NCBI RefSeq assembly: GCF_032452875.1
Contig: NC_083878.1
Coordinates: 53,326,878-53,390,877 of the forward strand
Reading direction: 5' to 3'
Origin: Bos javanicus
Taxonomy: Eukaryota; Chordata; Mammalia; Artiodactyla; Bovidae
DNA length: 64,000 nt
The notes beneath the pieces were generated by a model. The model saw nothing but the letters and a program-made list of their open reading frames with translations. It had not been told where the DNA came from and did not search any database. This document shows positions 46,543 to 56,225 of the stretch, in pieces. The position numbers and the translations under genes are program-made. Numbering within the stretch: position 1 is the first letter of the stretch; the number at the start of each line of letters is the position of its first letter.

Positions 46543-47080
46543 GGCTAAATTAATTTGCTAGAGAGGATTAAAATTTAGGGATATATCTTATTTACTAGTT
46601 TGCCAGTTTATTATAAAGGGGCAAAACTCAGGAAAAGCTAGATGGAAGAGATGCATAAGCAAAGATATGGAGAAAGATCTCAGATTTTCCACACCATCTC
46701 TGAGCACACCACTCTCTAGAAATCTCAAGGTTTTCACCAACCTGGCAGTTACTCAAACCCTATCCTTTTTGTGTTTTTTGTGAGATTTTATTACATAGGC
46801 ATGTTTGATTAAGTAATTGGCCACTGGTGATTAAATTCAATCTCCAGCCCCTTACCTCTTTCCAGAATTTGGGGATGGGACTGAAATTTCCAACCTTCTT
46901 AGCAATCAGCCCACATACTCAGGTAACCCCCAAATCACCTGACTAATCTAACAAAAGACATCTTTATTGCTCTTATTACTTAGGAAATTCCAAGGGTTTG
47001 AGCTCTGTGCCAGTAATGGGGCAAAGACTAAATATATATGTCTCACTGTAAAACCACAGTATCACAACCTCACTAATCAA
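46543..47080 (-). mobile_element. LTR-like old repeat, copy B, right part
   Basis: On the minus strand it contains AATAAA followed by CTGGCAAACTAGTAAATAAG (polyadenylation side, window about 46590-46615). Farther in is TTGGAATTTCCTAAGTAA. The plus strand shows TGATTAAGTAATTGGCCACT and TGGGGATGGGACTGAAATTT. Mammalian LTR; class not determined. Confidence 0.5.
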
Positions 47081-48323
47081 TTATTATACTCCTTCCTGCT
47101 GAGCATAGATAGATTTGGCCTGATTTGGCATAAGATTTAAAACATACTTTACAGCCCTTTATTCAATTCTTATGAGAGAGGCTTGAGTTTATACTAATGA
47201 CAATGAAGATGTTCTGGGTGCATCTTTGTAACTTTTGGAGACAAAGCATTTTATTTTATTTTATAATTGATGTTTGAACTTTTTATTTTAGTCTTCATCA
47301 ATAAGGAGTTTAAAATCTTACAATAGCAAAAAGGCACCCCAAAACAGAATGAAGTTTCATAGTATGTACATATATGTACGTATATGCTTAAGCACAGTCA
47401 CAAACATACACTAATTGTGAAGACAAAGATGACAAAGATAATAAAGTGCTGATTGTCTTTTCTAAGTAAACCAAATATTAAATGTCATTTAATATTAATT
47501 AAATAAATTAATGTTAATTTTAATCAAGGTGGAAGGACTCAGAAAATGCAGGGCTTGAGTTAGATTGACCTTGCATGGTTCTAATATTCAGATATTTTTT
47601 AAAGATGCTGAAATCCTAAATTATGATATTTTCCTGAGCAACTAATTATCTTAATTAAGGTAAAAGTGAGACCACAATGAATTAAGAGATAAAAAAATCT
47701 AAATAAATAATGGAGATATGGAAGTCCTGACTATATCCACAGATTATATATATATATCACATATATTCACAGAACAAACCAAGAATATGGCAGATAAATC
47801 ATGATTTATCTCCATTTCAATGGTGAATATAAAATCCTGTTTATATGATTTATGGAGTCTGAGAAATGCACATTTCCTTTTGGAGCATTAACAAATGAGT
47901 GAGCACTCAGGTCAAGAGAACCATTAATTTAGGAAAAAGATACACTTGATCTTGTACTTAATCAAGAAACACATTTCTCTAGATTAAAAAAAGAATACAA
48001 GAGAATTAGGAATGCAAGGTTGTCTCCCATGCAGAAAGGTCAGAGCAAACCCAAGGCATTTTATAAAAATGGCAAGCTCGGCAGAGCAGTGTGCAATGCC
48101 TACTGTTTCCACAGCAGAGCTCAAGATGGCCTGGGGGAAGACAGGAAACAGGAGGAATTTACTAGTTACTGTCTTGTTTTAAAGTTTGTAATGATAATTT
48201 TTCTCTTAAAGGAGAGGTTTAAAATATTTCAAGCATTTAAGACAGAATTTCTCAACCTTGGCATAAGTATCCTGGATCAGATAGATCCATGTTGTGAAGG
48301 CCTGTTCCATGTATTGTAGGGTT
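47081..48323. other. Unique AT-rich stretch, no gene seen
   Basis: TA-rich tract at 47737-47770, AT palindromic wording at 47480-47525. The 99-codon frame 48020-48319 has no motif and no coding support I can see. Confidence 0.45.
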
Positions 48324-48544
48324 GTTGTTGCCATTCAGTCACTCAGTTGTGTCCGATTCTTTGTGACCCCATGAACTGCAGCACGACGGACTTACCTGTC
48401 CTTCACTATCTCCTGGAGTTTGTTCAAACTCATGTCCCTTGAGTCGATGATGCCATCCAACCATCTCATCCTCTACTGCCCGCTTCTCCTCCTTCCCTCA
48501 GTCTTTCCCAGCATCAAGGTATTTTCCAGTGAGTCAGCTCTTCG
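48324..48544 (-). mobile_element. BovB, old antisense 3'-end fragment (copy 14)
   Basis: TGTTGTTGCCATTCAGTCAC, GTCCTTCACTATCTCCTGG, CATCCAACCATCTCATCC. Confidence 0.92.
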
Positions 48545-48849
48545 TTCATTCTTGCTCTCTATTCACTAAATGCCAAAAGCTTTCCTACCCCTAGTCCTGA
48601 CATCTCTCCAAATATTGACAGACTTCCCGGTGCATGGATGGTATGTTTCATAATCAGCTGCAGCTGAGATCATTGCTCTAAGACCTACTGTCACCCTCCC
48701 CATCTCAGAAACATATTATATGTACAGCAGAATAAAAGCAGATCAGATTTTAAGTCATTGCCCCTGTATAACCATCACTTAAATGCCTTAAGAAAAGTAT
48801 CCTCTCTACTTCTTCACCTTTATGAGATTATAATAATTCAACTCAGGTC
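48545..48849. other. Unique stretch, nothing recognised
   Basis: No gene or named repeat. Confidence 0.4.
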
Positions 48850-49060
48850 CTAATTCCTCCTGAAGACTTTCCTGATGATACTAGTTTCAATTTGGTGCCT
48901 TTGTTCTTTTTCCTCATTCTTGTTTCTACCAATCATAGAATTTGCCATGCTGTATCACAATTTTTTATTAACGTGACTGTCTCCTTTCCTAGGCAGAGTT
49001 TCTTAAGTTCAAAATATCTTTTTTACCAGTCTCTTTATACATGAAACTTTACATAAAAGT
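48850..49060 (+). mobile_element. L2 fragment
   Basis: GAAGACTTTCCTGATGATAC, TTTGGTGCCTTTGTTCTTTT, CAATCATAGAATTTGCCATG, CTCCTTTCCTAGGCAGAG in L2 3' UTR order. Confidence 0.55.
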
Positions 49061-49147
49061 GTTGTGAACAGACTGACAAAAAAAAAAAAAAAAACTGAAT
49101 GAAGGAATGAAAGAATATGAGATTTATGTCTCTGCTATGATACATAA

Positions 49148-49360
49148 GGGCTTCCCTGGTGGCTCAGATGGTAAAGCATCTACCTGCAATGTGGGAGACC
49201 TGAGTTCAATCCCTGAGTCAGGAAGATCCCCTGGGGAAGAAAATGGCAACCCACTCCAGTACTCTTGCTGGTAAATTCCATGGATGGAGAAGCCTGGTAG
49301 GCTACAGTCCATGGGGTCGCAAAGAGTTGGATATGACTGAGCAACTTCACTTTCACTTTC
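49148..49360 (+). mobile_element. Bov-tA SINE, complete
   Basis: GGGCTTCCCTGGTGGCTCAG head (good A box), GTTCAATCCCTGAGTC B box, tail CACTTTCACTTTC. Perfect 11-bp duplication ATGATACATAA at 49137-49147 and 49361-49371. Confidence 0.97.
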
Positions 49361-49488
49361 ATGATACATAAAGAAATTGGAAGATGAGATGAAGACAACT
49401 AATAATGAAAGGACGAATATAAACCATCTGATATTCAAAAGAGAAAGAAAATAGATGCATGAAATTTGGATGCATTTGTACTATGATT

Positions 49489-49630
49489 GGGGAAGGAAAT
49501 AGCAAGCCACTCCAGTGTTCTTGCCCAGAGAATCCCAGGGACAGGGGAGGCTGGTGTGCTGCCGTCTATGGGGTTGCACAGAGTTGGACACGACTGAAGC
49601 GACTTAGTAGCAGCAGCAGCAGCAGCAGCA
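49489..49630 (+). mobile_element. BOV-A2 second monomer with (AGC)7 tail
   Basis: GGGGAAGGAAATAGCAAGCC to the AGC repeat at 49609-49629. Perfect 11-bp duplication GTACTATGATT at 49478-49488 and 49631-49641. The insertion is 5'-truncated to one unit. Confidence 0.95.
49609..49630 (+). repeat. (AGC)7 microsatellite in SINE tail
   Basis: Seven uninterrupted AGC triplets forming the 3' tail of the BOV-A2 monomer. Confidence 0.95.
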
Positions 49631-49641
49631 GTACTATGATT

Positions 49642-50473
49642 AGTGCACTGAAATACAATCACCACCTCTGTGTTTCTTCTTTAGAAAGTGGATTACTTTG
49701 CATGAATCTCTCTAATAGTGGGAAGCCAGGGATCTAGGCAAAGTCATTAGATTGTCAAAGTTTAGGAATGGAAACTGTTAGATTTGAAATAAGCCACCAC
49801 ACATTTCTAGTCTCTTCTTAAGAAAATTGCTTTTCATTCTGTTTGTCAAATTATTATTTTAGTAGCTTAGAAACCTCCTGTTGTGAAGATTCATTGTGTC
49901 CAACTTATGTTGAGAATGATGATTGTTCAGATACCTGAAGATACTTTGCCCAGACCAAATCTTCTCTTTTCTACATTAAACATTTCTAGCACCTTCAACT
50001 ATTTTTCCTATGCCCTGGTTTCTATATTTCTTATCAAGCTTTATTCAAATGAGGAAAACTTGGAGTAAATTGTTGCAGTTTAAGATTCAGTTCAATAATT
50101 CAATGTAGGAACTAGTAAATTTCACCTAGGCTTTCTAATATTCTCCTTCCTCATCCACAAATTGGGGATTTTTTTCTTTAGATTCTTTTGAGGAAAACTC
50201 AAAATAATGTAAAAGTTTTTCAATAGAATTTGTACTTGGCAAGTGCTTCATAAATGCCAGTTTCCAGACTTTATCTCCACCCTATGTTCCTCTTTCTCTT
50301 TCATTCTCCTTTGATCTATTATGGTAAATTACTTATGAATAATACCCTTAAGATAATTAGTACCTACTCATTTTTATCCTTTTGCCTCCCTTTCAGAATT
50401 GCTCTTCCTTTACTACTGCTACATAGAGATGATCAGGGAAATGTTTTTAAGTACAGCTACTACTATTAATTAA
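49642..50473. other. Unique stretch, no gene seen
   Basis: Open frames of 61 and 71 codons (49883-50068, 50254-50469) lack motifs. Confidence 0.4.
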
Positions 50474-50673
50474 GGGCTTCCCTGGTGACTCAGTGGTAAA
50501 GAATCTGTCTGCCAGTGCAGGAGACACAGGTTCAATCCCTGAGTTGGGAAGATCCCCTGGAGAAGCAACCCACTCCAGTACTCTTGCCTGGGAAATACAA
50601 TGGAGAGAAGAGCTATAGTCAGTGGGGTGGGAAAACAGTTGGACACGACTCAGCAACTAAACAATCACTTTAT
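50474..50673 (+). mobile_element. Bov-tA SINE
   Basis: GGGCTTCCCTGGTGACTCAG head, GGTTCAATCCCTGAG B box, CACTCCAGTACTCTTGCC body. About ten bases are missing at 50562. Confidence 0.95.
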
Positions 50674-50865
50674 GACTAATTAATTAATAATAATAAAGTC
50701 CCTAAAGTGCTTTTTTTACAGCTTTGTCTTTTGAAGAAATAATCCATGTTCAAAGGTATCTCCATCTCAAAGCATTCTTACTTTATTATGCCGTGATACC
50801 AGGAAACTCATTCACATTGCTGCATAGATATATTTATACACAGGGACAGTGGGGTGATGTTCTGG

Positions 50866-51044
50866 TTTATCTGGTGGCTCAGATGGTAAAGAATCTGCCT
50901 GTAATGCAGGAGATCTGGGTTTGATCTCTGGGTCAGGAAGCTCTCCTGGAGAAAGGAATGGTAACACCTGCAGTATTCTTGCCTAGAGAAAACCATGGAC
51001 AGAGGAGCCTGGCAGGCTAGAGTCCATGGGGTTGCAAAGCAACT
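50866..51044 (+). mobile_element. Bov-tA SINE, tail missing
   Basis: ATCTGGTGGCTCAGATGG head, GGGTTTGATCTCTGGG B box, ending GGGGTTGCAAAG without the usual ACTGAGCAAC tail. Confidence 0.92.
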
Positions 51045-51447
51045 TTAATTTTCTTTTTTCATATTGAGTAATAAGGTTTAAAAGAAGAGAAATTTTTGAA
51101 AAAATAAGAACTCCATATCATGACTATAATACAATGAGTATAAAATTATTACTGTTTCTAAATCCAATTTGCTGGAGAACAAGGAACTGAAAAAGTACTT
51201 ACTAGCTATGTTGTTTTTGTGTTAGGAATTCAAATAATAACAATTCACAGTTAGAAATAACAGTGGAGATATTGCAGTGTATAGAGTAGAAACTTGAATA
51301 ATTATAGAGCATTACATAAATAGCTATGATATAATGGCTAGATATAAGTTTTAGAAAAAATGATTAAGCCATATAAAAATATTTAAAAGGTCACATCTAG
51401 ATTCCTTAGAAATCACTTTGCTTGTGAGCAATTAGTATGTATGTAAG
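51045..51447. other. Unique AT-rich stretch
   Basis: No gene or repeat recognised. Confidence 0.4.
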
Positions 51448-52226
51448 ATGACACCACCCTTATGGCAAAAAGTGAAGAGGAACTAAAAAGCCTCTTGATG
51501 AAAGTGAAAGAGGTGAGTGAAAAAGTTGGCTTAAAGCTCAACATTCAGAAAACGAAGATCATGGCATCTGGTCCCATCACTTCATCGGAAATATATGGGG
51601 AAACAGTGGAAACAGTGTCAGACTTTATTTTTCTGGGCTCCAAAATCACTGCAGATGGTGACTGCAGCCATGAAAATAAGACACTTACTCCTTGGAAGGA
51701 AGGTTATGACCAACCTAGAGAGCATATTCAAAAGCAGAGACAGTACTTTGCCAAAAAAGGTCCATCTAGTCAAGGCTATGGTTTTTCCTGTGGTCATATA
51801 TGGATGTGAAAGTTGGACTGTGAAGAAGGCTGAGCACTGAAGAATTGATGCTTTTGAACTGTGGTGTTGGAGAAGACTCTTGAGAGTCCCTTGGATTGCA
51901 AGGAGATCCAACCAGTCCATTCTGAAGGAGATCAGCCCTGGGATTTCTTTGGAGGGAATGATGCTAAAGCTGAAACTCCAGTACTTTGGCCACCTCATGC
52001 GAAGTGTTGACTCATTGGAAAAGACTCTGATGCTGGGAGGGATTGGAGGCAGGAGGAGAAGGGGACGACAGAGCCTGAGATGGCTGGATGGCATCGCTGA
52101 CTCGATGGATGTGAGTCTGAGTGAACTCCGGGAGTTGGTGATGGACAGGGAGGCCTGGCGTGCTGTGATTCATGGGGTCTCAAAGAGTCAGACACGACTG
52201 AGTGAATGATCTGATCTGATCTGATA
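51448..52226 (+). mobile_element. BovB, 5'-truncated copy 15, variant CTGAT tail
   Basis: Starts in motif C (ATGACACCACCCTTATGG) and runs to the 3' end. The tail is (CTGAT)n at 52207-52225 instead of the ACTGA register of the other copies. Frames 51462-51809 and 51595-51840 are split by a shift near 51680. Confidence 0.95.
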
Positions 52227-52233
52227 CATGCAA

Positions 52234-52502
52234 GGAGAAGGCGATGGCACCCCACTCCAGTACTCTTGCCTGGAAAATCCCGTGGACGGGGGAGCCTGGT
52301 GGGCTGCAGTCCAAGGGGTCACGGAGAGTCAAACATGACTGAGCAACTTCCCTTTCACTTTTCACTTTCATGCATTGGAGAAGGAAATGGCAACCCACTC
52401 CAACGTTCTTGCCTGGAGAATCCTAGGGATGGGGGAGCCTCGTGGGCTGCTGTCTATGGGGTCGCACAGAGTTGGACACGACTGAAGTGACTTAGCTGTA
52501 GC
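52234..52502 (+). mobile_element. BOV-A2 SINE (dimer)
   Basis: GGAGAAGGCGATGGCACCCC and GGAGAAGGAAATGGCAACCC units with the CTTTCACTTTTCACTTTC link. Perfect 10-bp duplication ATACATGCAA at 52224-52233 and 52503-52512; it is inserted at the very end of BovB copy 15. Confidence 0.97.
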
Positions 52503-52599
52503 ATACATGCAAAGATAAATGCCTTTCTTAGCCTTATGTTTTTTGAAATTTTTTTAACCATAAAAAAATGGCAAGTCTGAATTATCTATCGATTGTAAC

Positions 52600-52890
52600 A
52601 TAACAGATTATCTCCAAATACAGTTGCTTAAAACAACATGCATTTATTATCTTACAGTTTCTTGAGATCAGAAGTTTGAGACTGGTTCAGATGTTAGTTT
52701 CCAGCTTGGGGTCTCTCATAAGGTTTCAGACAAGGTGTCTGCTGGGCTGCAGTCATTTAAAGACTTGATTGGGGATTAAGGATCCACTTCCCAAAGGGTT
52801 TATTCACCTCTCTGTGGCTTAGAGTCTCAATTCTTTGTTATATTGGTCTCTCCTTTGGGCTGCCTTAGTGCTCTCAAGGTATGGACACTG
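52600..52890. mobile_element. Old interspersed repeat, family not named, left part
   Basis: GTTGCTTAAAACAACATGCA, TTTATTATCTTACAGTTTCT, GGGTCTCTCATAAGG, GGGCTGCAGTCATTTAAAG is a familiar mammalian repeat order. It seems to resume after the SINE at about 53285-53600 (TCTCCATGTAGCCTGGGTC, AGTTATAAGGTCACAACTGC). Confidence 0.45.
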
Positions 52891-52894
52891 ATTT

Positions 52895-53168
52895 CGATTC
52901 CCGTTTGATTCCTGAGTCGGGAAGATCCACTGGAGAAGGAATAAGCTACCCACTCCAGTATTCTTGGGCTTCCCTTGTGGCTCAGCTGGTACAGAATACA
53001 CCTGCAATGTGAGAGACTTGGGTTTGATCCCTGGGTTAGAAAGATCCCCTGGAGAAGAGAAAGGCTACCCACTCCAGAATTTCGGCCTAGAGAATTCCAT
53101 GGACTGTATAGCCCATGGGATCGCAAAAAGTCAGACATGACTGAGGGACTTTCATTTTCACTTCAGCG
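52895..53168 (+). mobile_element. Dimeric Bov-tA-type SINE, 5'-truncated
   Basis: First unit from GATTCCTGAGTCGGGAAG. Second unit with head GGGCTTCCCTTGTGGCTCAG, GGGTTTGATCCCTGGG B box and a CATTTTCACTTCAG tail. It interrupts the older repeat. Confidence 0.9.
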
Positions 53169-53600
53169 GGTTCAGCAGAGTTCTGTATTGTGATTGACGT
53201 CAAATGGTAGCTGTGTCCAGAGTGAGCTGAAGGTTTGCCTGTGCGGTACACACAATACGGCTGACTCACTGCTGATGTCACTGTCAGTGACTGGAACTCA
53301 GGAGCAGCCAGCAAGAGAGCACTGCACACAGCCTCTCCATGTAGCCTGGGTCTTTCACAGCACTACCGCCAGTTTTTCAAAAGGTAAGAAACAGAAGTTT
53401 CCAGGCAAGTTAAGAACTGGCTAAATGTAGGGATGCCAAAGCATCACTTTTTCCTTTTTCCATTTTTAAAAGCACTTAGATTCTAGGGAGTAAAGTCACA
53501 GACTTTACCTCCTGATACTGGGGGAGTTATAAGGTCACAACTGCCAAAGGAAGTAGGGGAGGGGAAATGTTTCTGCAACCACTTTTAGAAAATATTAATT
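53169..53600. mobile_element. Old interspersed repeat, probable right part
   Basis: Probable continuation of 52600-52890. Moderate GC. The 76-codon frame at 53194-53424 has no motif. Confidence 0.35.
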
Positions 53601-53805
53601 CAGTGTGCCACAATGAGATTATGTGACAGATAAAAGAACACTGAATGCAGATACTCTGAAAATGTTTACATTTATTAAAAATCATGAGTCAGTTGTGAAT
53701 TCTACCGATGTCTGTAATTATTCATTGATGACTGCTGATTAATGGACACAAAAGCTGCCTTAGTAGGACATCCCTATCTCTCAGATTTCAAAGAGCAGCT
53801 AAAAT

Positions 53806-53942
53806 GTGGGCATCACCGACTCAATGGCCATGCATGTGTGCAAACCTCAGGAGATGGTGAAGGACAGGAAAGTCTCAGGTGCTACAGTCCATGCGAGTCT
53901 CAGACAGACAGATAGGACTTAGCAATTGAACAACAACAACAC
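53806..53942 (+). mobile_element. BovB, old 3'-end fragment (copy 16)
   Basis: GGGCATCACCGACTCAATGG, GGAGATGGTGAAGGACAGG, GACTTAGCAATTGAAC and an ACAACAACAACA end, as in old BovB. Confidence 0.82.
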
Positions 53943-54377
53943 AATTTAGGCCAACAGTGTGTTTGATTAAAAATATGTTCAGGGTTCATATCACCCTTTA
54001 CTTTAGAAAGTTTCTTTTTAGTGTATATATTTGCTTGTGTTTCTGTGAACATGTTCATTTACCTTCTGAGTATTTAATGATTTACTATATACAGATTTAA
54101 CAAAGTGAGTAAAATACACAAGTTAACTTTTGATTTCTTTAAATTATTATTTAAATAAACATTTAAAATTGTCTATCCATCAAAAATATAGACATAATGT
54201 TACACTGAATTTATAACTAATGTAAAATTAGGCACCAGGCTTCCATAATTTTCCCTTACATCTTGACTACCTAATGAGTAATAAGCATAAATTTATCATT
54301 ATAGATTTTTATTTGGCATGATAACTTAGAACCAACATCATCCTTTCACCATAGCTCTGTTTAAAACATTCTGCATT
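53943..54377. other. Unique AT-rich stretch
   Basis: No gene or repeat recognised. Confidence 0.4.
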
Positions 54378-54686
54378 GGGGGCTTTTCTGGTGGCTCAGT
54401 GGTAAAGAATTCTGCCTGCCAATGCAGAAAACAGGTTCCCTATCTGGGAAGATTCCACATGTCGAGGTACAACCAAGCCCATGAACCACAACAACTGAGC
54501 GTGTGTTTTAGGTGCCAGAGTTACTGAACCCTGCACATCCTAGAGCCCCTGCTCCACAAGAGAAGCCACCACAATGACTAGCCAGAGCACACCAACAGAG
54601 AATAGCCCCTCTCTTACTGGAGCTAGGGAAGGCCCACGTCATCAACAAAGACACAGTGTAACCAAAATAAGTACACTAATAAATCT
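54378..54686 (+). mobile_element. CHR-2-type SINE
   Basis: GGGGGCTTTTCTGGTGGCTC head, TGGGAAGATTCCACATGTCG, CAAGAGAAGCCACCACAATG, tail ACTAATAAATC. Imperfect duplication around TTCTGYATT (54361-54377; 54687-54702). Confidence 0.9.
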
Positions 54687-54702
54687 TTTAAAATTCTGTA
54701 TT

Positions 54703-55246
54703 ATAAGTTTAAAATGTTTTAAGAAAAGTGATGGCTTTGTCAAAAATTAGTTTTTAACTTCTAGAAGAAAAGAGCTAAATTTATAGGCATGCTATGCAAA
54801 GTGATAGTTCTCTAACGGTAGGACAATAAAAAGTAAAAACAAAAAGATGCTGCTTTGGCAAATTTATTCTTCCTTTTTTATATTGTTATATTTTTGCTTT
54901 GTTTTGAAATGGAAGATTTAAAATCCTATTTGGCTAAGACTTGGGTTGGTTTGTTCCAAATCCCCAGTTAGAACAACTAGAAAAATAAGACAAAAATTAA
55001 ATCACACGTTTGAAAGCACTGGAGAGCTACCCAGAGCATTGAGGAACTATGGTGTCAAATAAGAGAGAAGGAAATTTATATAAATGGTCCCAAATTTTCC
55101 TGTCTCCTGGAGGCAGCTGCTAATACTAAATGTAGTGGCTAAAAAGATGAGCAGCACATTCAATAGATTTGTCAAGCAGGTGGTACAAAAACTGAAGTTT
55201 AGAGATGACCATGGCATCTAAGACAAGACCTATAGCAAATCCAAAT
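54703..55246. other. Unique stretch, no gene seen
   Basis: No named repeat. 54990-55240 is less AT-rich than its surroundings. Confidence 0.35.
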
Positions 55247-55254
55247 AACAGAAT

Positions 55255-55482
55255 GGCATGTATGTTCAGATGCTCAGTTGTGTCCAACTCTTTGCAATTC
55301 CATGGACTATAGCCTTATAGGCTTGTCTCTCCATGGAATTTTCCAAGCAACAGTACTGGAGTGGGTTACCATTTCCTCCTTCAGAGAATCTTTCTGACTC
55401 AGAGATTAAACCTGCATTCTATCTCTCACATCTCCTGCATTGTTAGGTGTATTCTTTACCATTAGCACCACCTGGGAATCCC
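55255..55482 (-). mobile_element. Bov-tA SINE, antisense
   Basis: GTTCAGATGCTCAGTTGTGT tail side, AACAGTACTGGAGTGGGTTA body, CCTGGGAATCCC head end. 8-bp duplication AACAGAAT at 55247-55254 and 55483-55490. Confidence 0.92.
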
Positions 55483-55523
55483 AACAGAATTAAAGACACA
55501 AAATACAAATGACTCTTAGAGTT

Positions 55524-55727
55524 GGGGCTTCCCTTGTTGCTCAGCTGGTAAAGAATCTGCCTGCAATGTGGGAGGCCTGGGTTTGATCCCTGTGTTGGGA
55601 AGATCCCCTGGAGAAGGGAAAGTCTACCCACTCCAGAATTCTGGCCTGGAGAATTCCATGGACTGTATAGTCCACAGGGTCGAAGAGTTGGACACAACCG
55701 AGAGATTTTCACTCATTTCACTTACAT
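55524..55727 (+). mobile_element. Bov-tA-type SINE
   Basis: TTGGGGCTTCCCTTGTTGCT head, GGGTTTGATCCCTGTG B box, body with CACTCCAGAATTCTGGCC, tail CACTCATTTCACTT. Confidence 0.93.
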
Positions 55728-55730
55728 TAT

Positions 55731-55880
55731 AGGGCTTTTGTGGTGTCTCAGACTGTAAAGAATCTGCTTGCAATCCAGGAAATCCAGGTTCAATCCCTGG
55801 ATTGGCAAGATCCCCTAGATAAGGAAATGGCTACCTACTCCAGTATTATTGCCTGGAGAATTCCAAGGACAGAGGAGCCT
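55731..55880 (+). mobile_element. Bov-tA-type SINE, 3'-truncated
   Basis: AGGGCTTTTGTGGTGTCTCA head, GGTTCAATCCCTGG B box, stops after GACAGAGGAGCCTG. Lies head-to-tail behind the preceding SINE. Confidence 0.9.
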
Positions 55881-56111
55881 GAAATAAAATACAAGATAGA
55901 GAATTTCACCAGAAAATGGAATATAGAAGTGAATAAAATAGACTATCTAAATTTAAAACATAGCTATAAATTAAAGATTCAAAAAACGTCTAAAGATAAA
56001 ATTAATAAACTTGGAAAAAAATCATAAGACAATACTCTGCCTACTGGTGCTCTATATTTTATTTTGGTTTTATATTCTTATTTCTTTTTTTACTTCTTTA
56101 TTTGTATAATG

Positions 56112-56225
56112 GTTTATTTTATGTATAAATTTGACAGAGGTTGCCCAGACGTTTGGTCAAACATTATTCTCAGTGAATCAAGGAGGGTGTTTCTAGAGTA
56201 GATTAATATTTAAATTTGTAGACTT
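56112..56225 (+). mobile_element. Old LTR-like repeat, left part
   Basis: TTTATTTTATGTATAAATTT, GTTTGGTCAAACATTATTCT, GGAGGGTGTTTCTAGAG, ATTTAAATTTGTAGACT is the start of a common mammalian repeat. It resumes at 58186 (GAATAAAGCAGACTGCCC) once BovB copy 17 is removed. Confidence 0.5.

Noticed and set aside
48020..48319. 99-codon plus-strand frame
   Set aside because: No recognisable domain; runs into a BovB fragment; most likely chance.
49148..49180. tRNA gene at SINE heads (A and B boxes)
   Set aside because: The A/B-box-like words belong to SINE heads repeated about thirty times and no cloverleaf closes.
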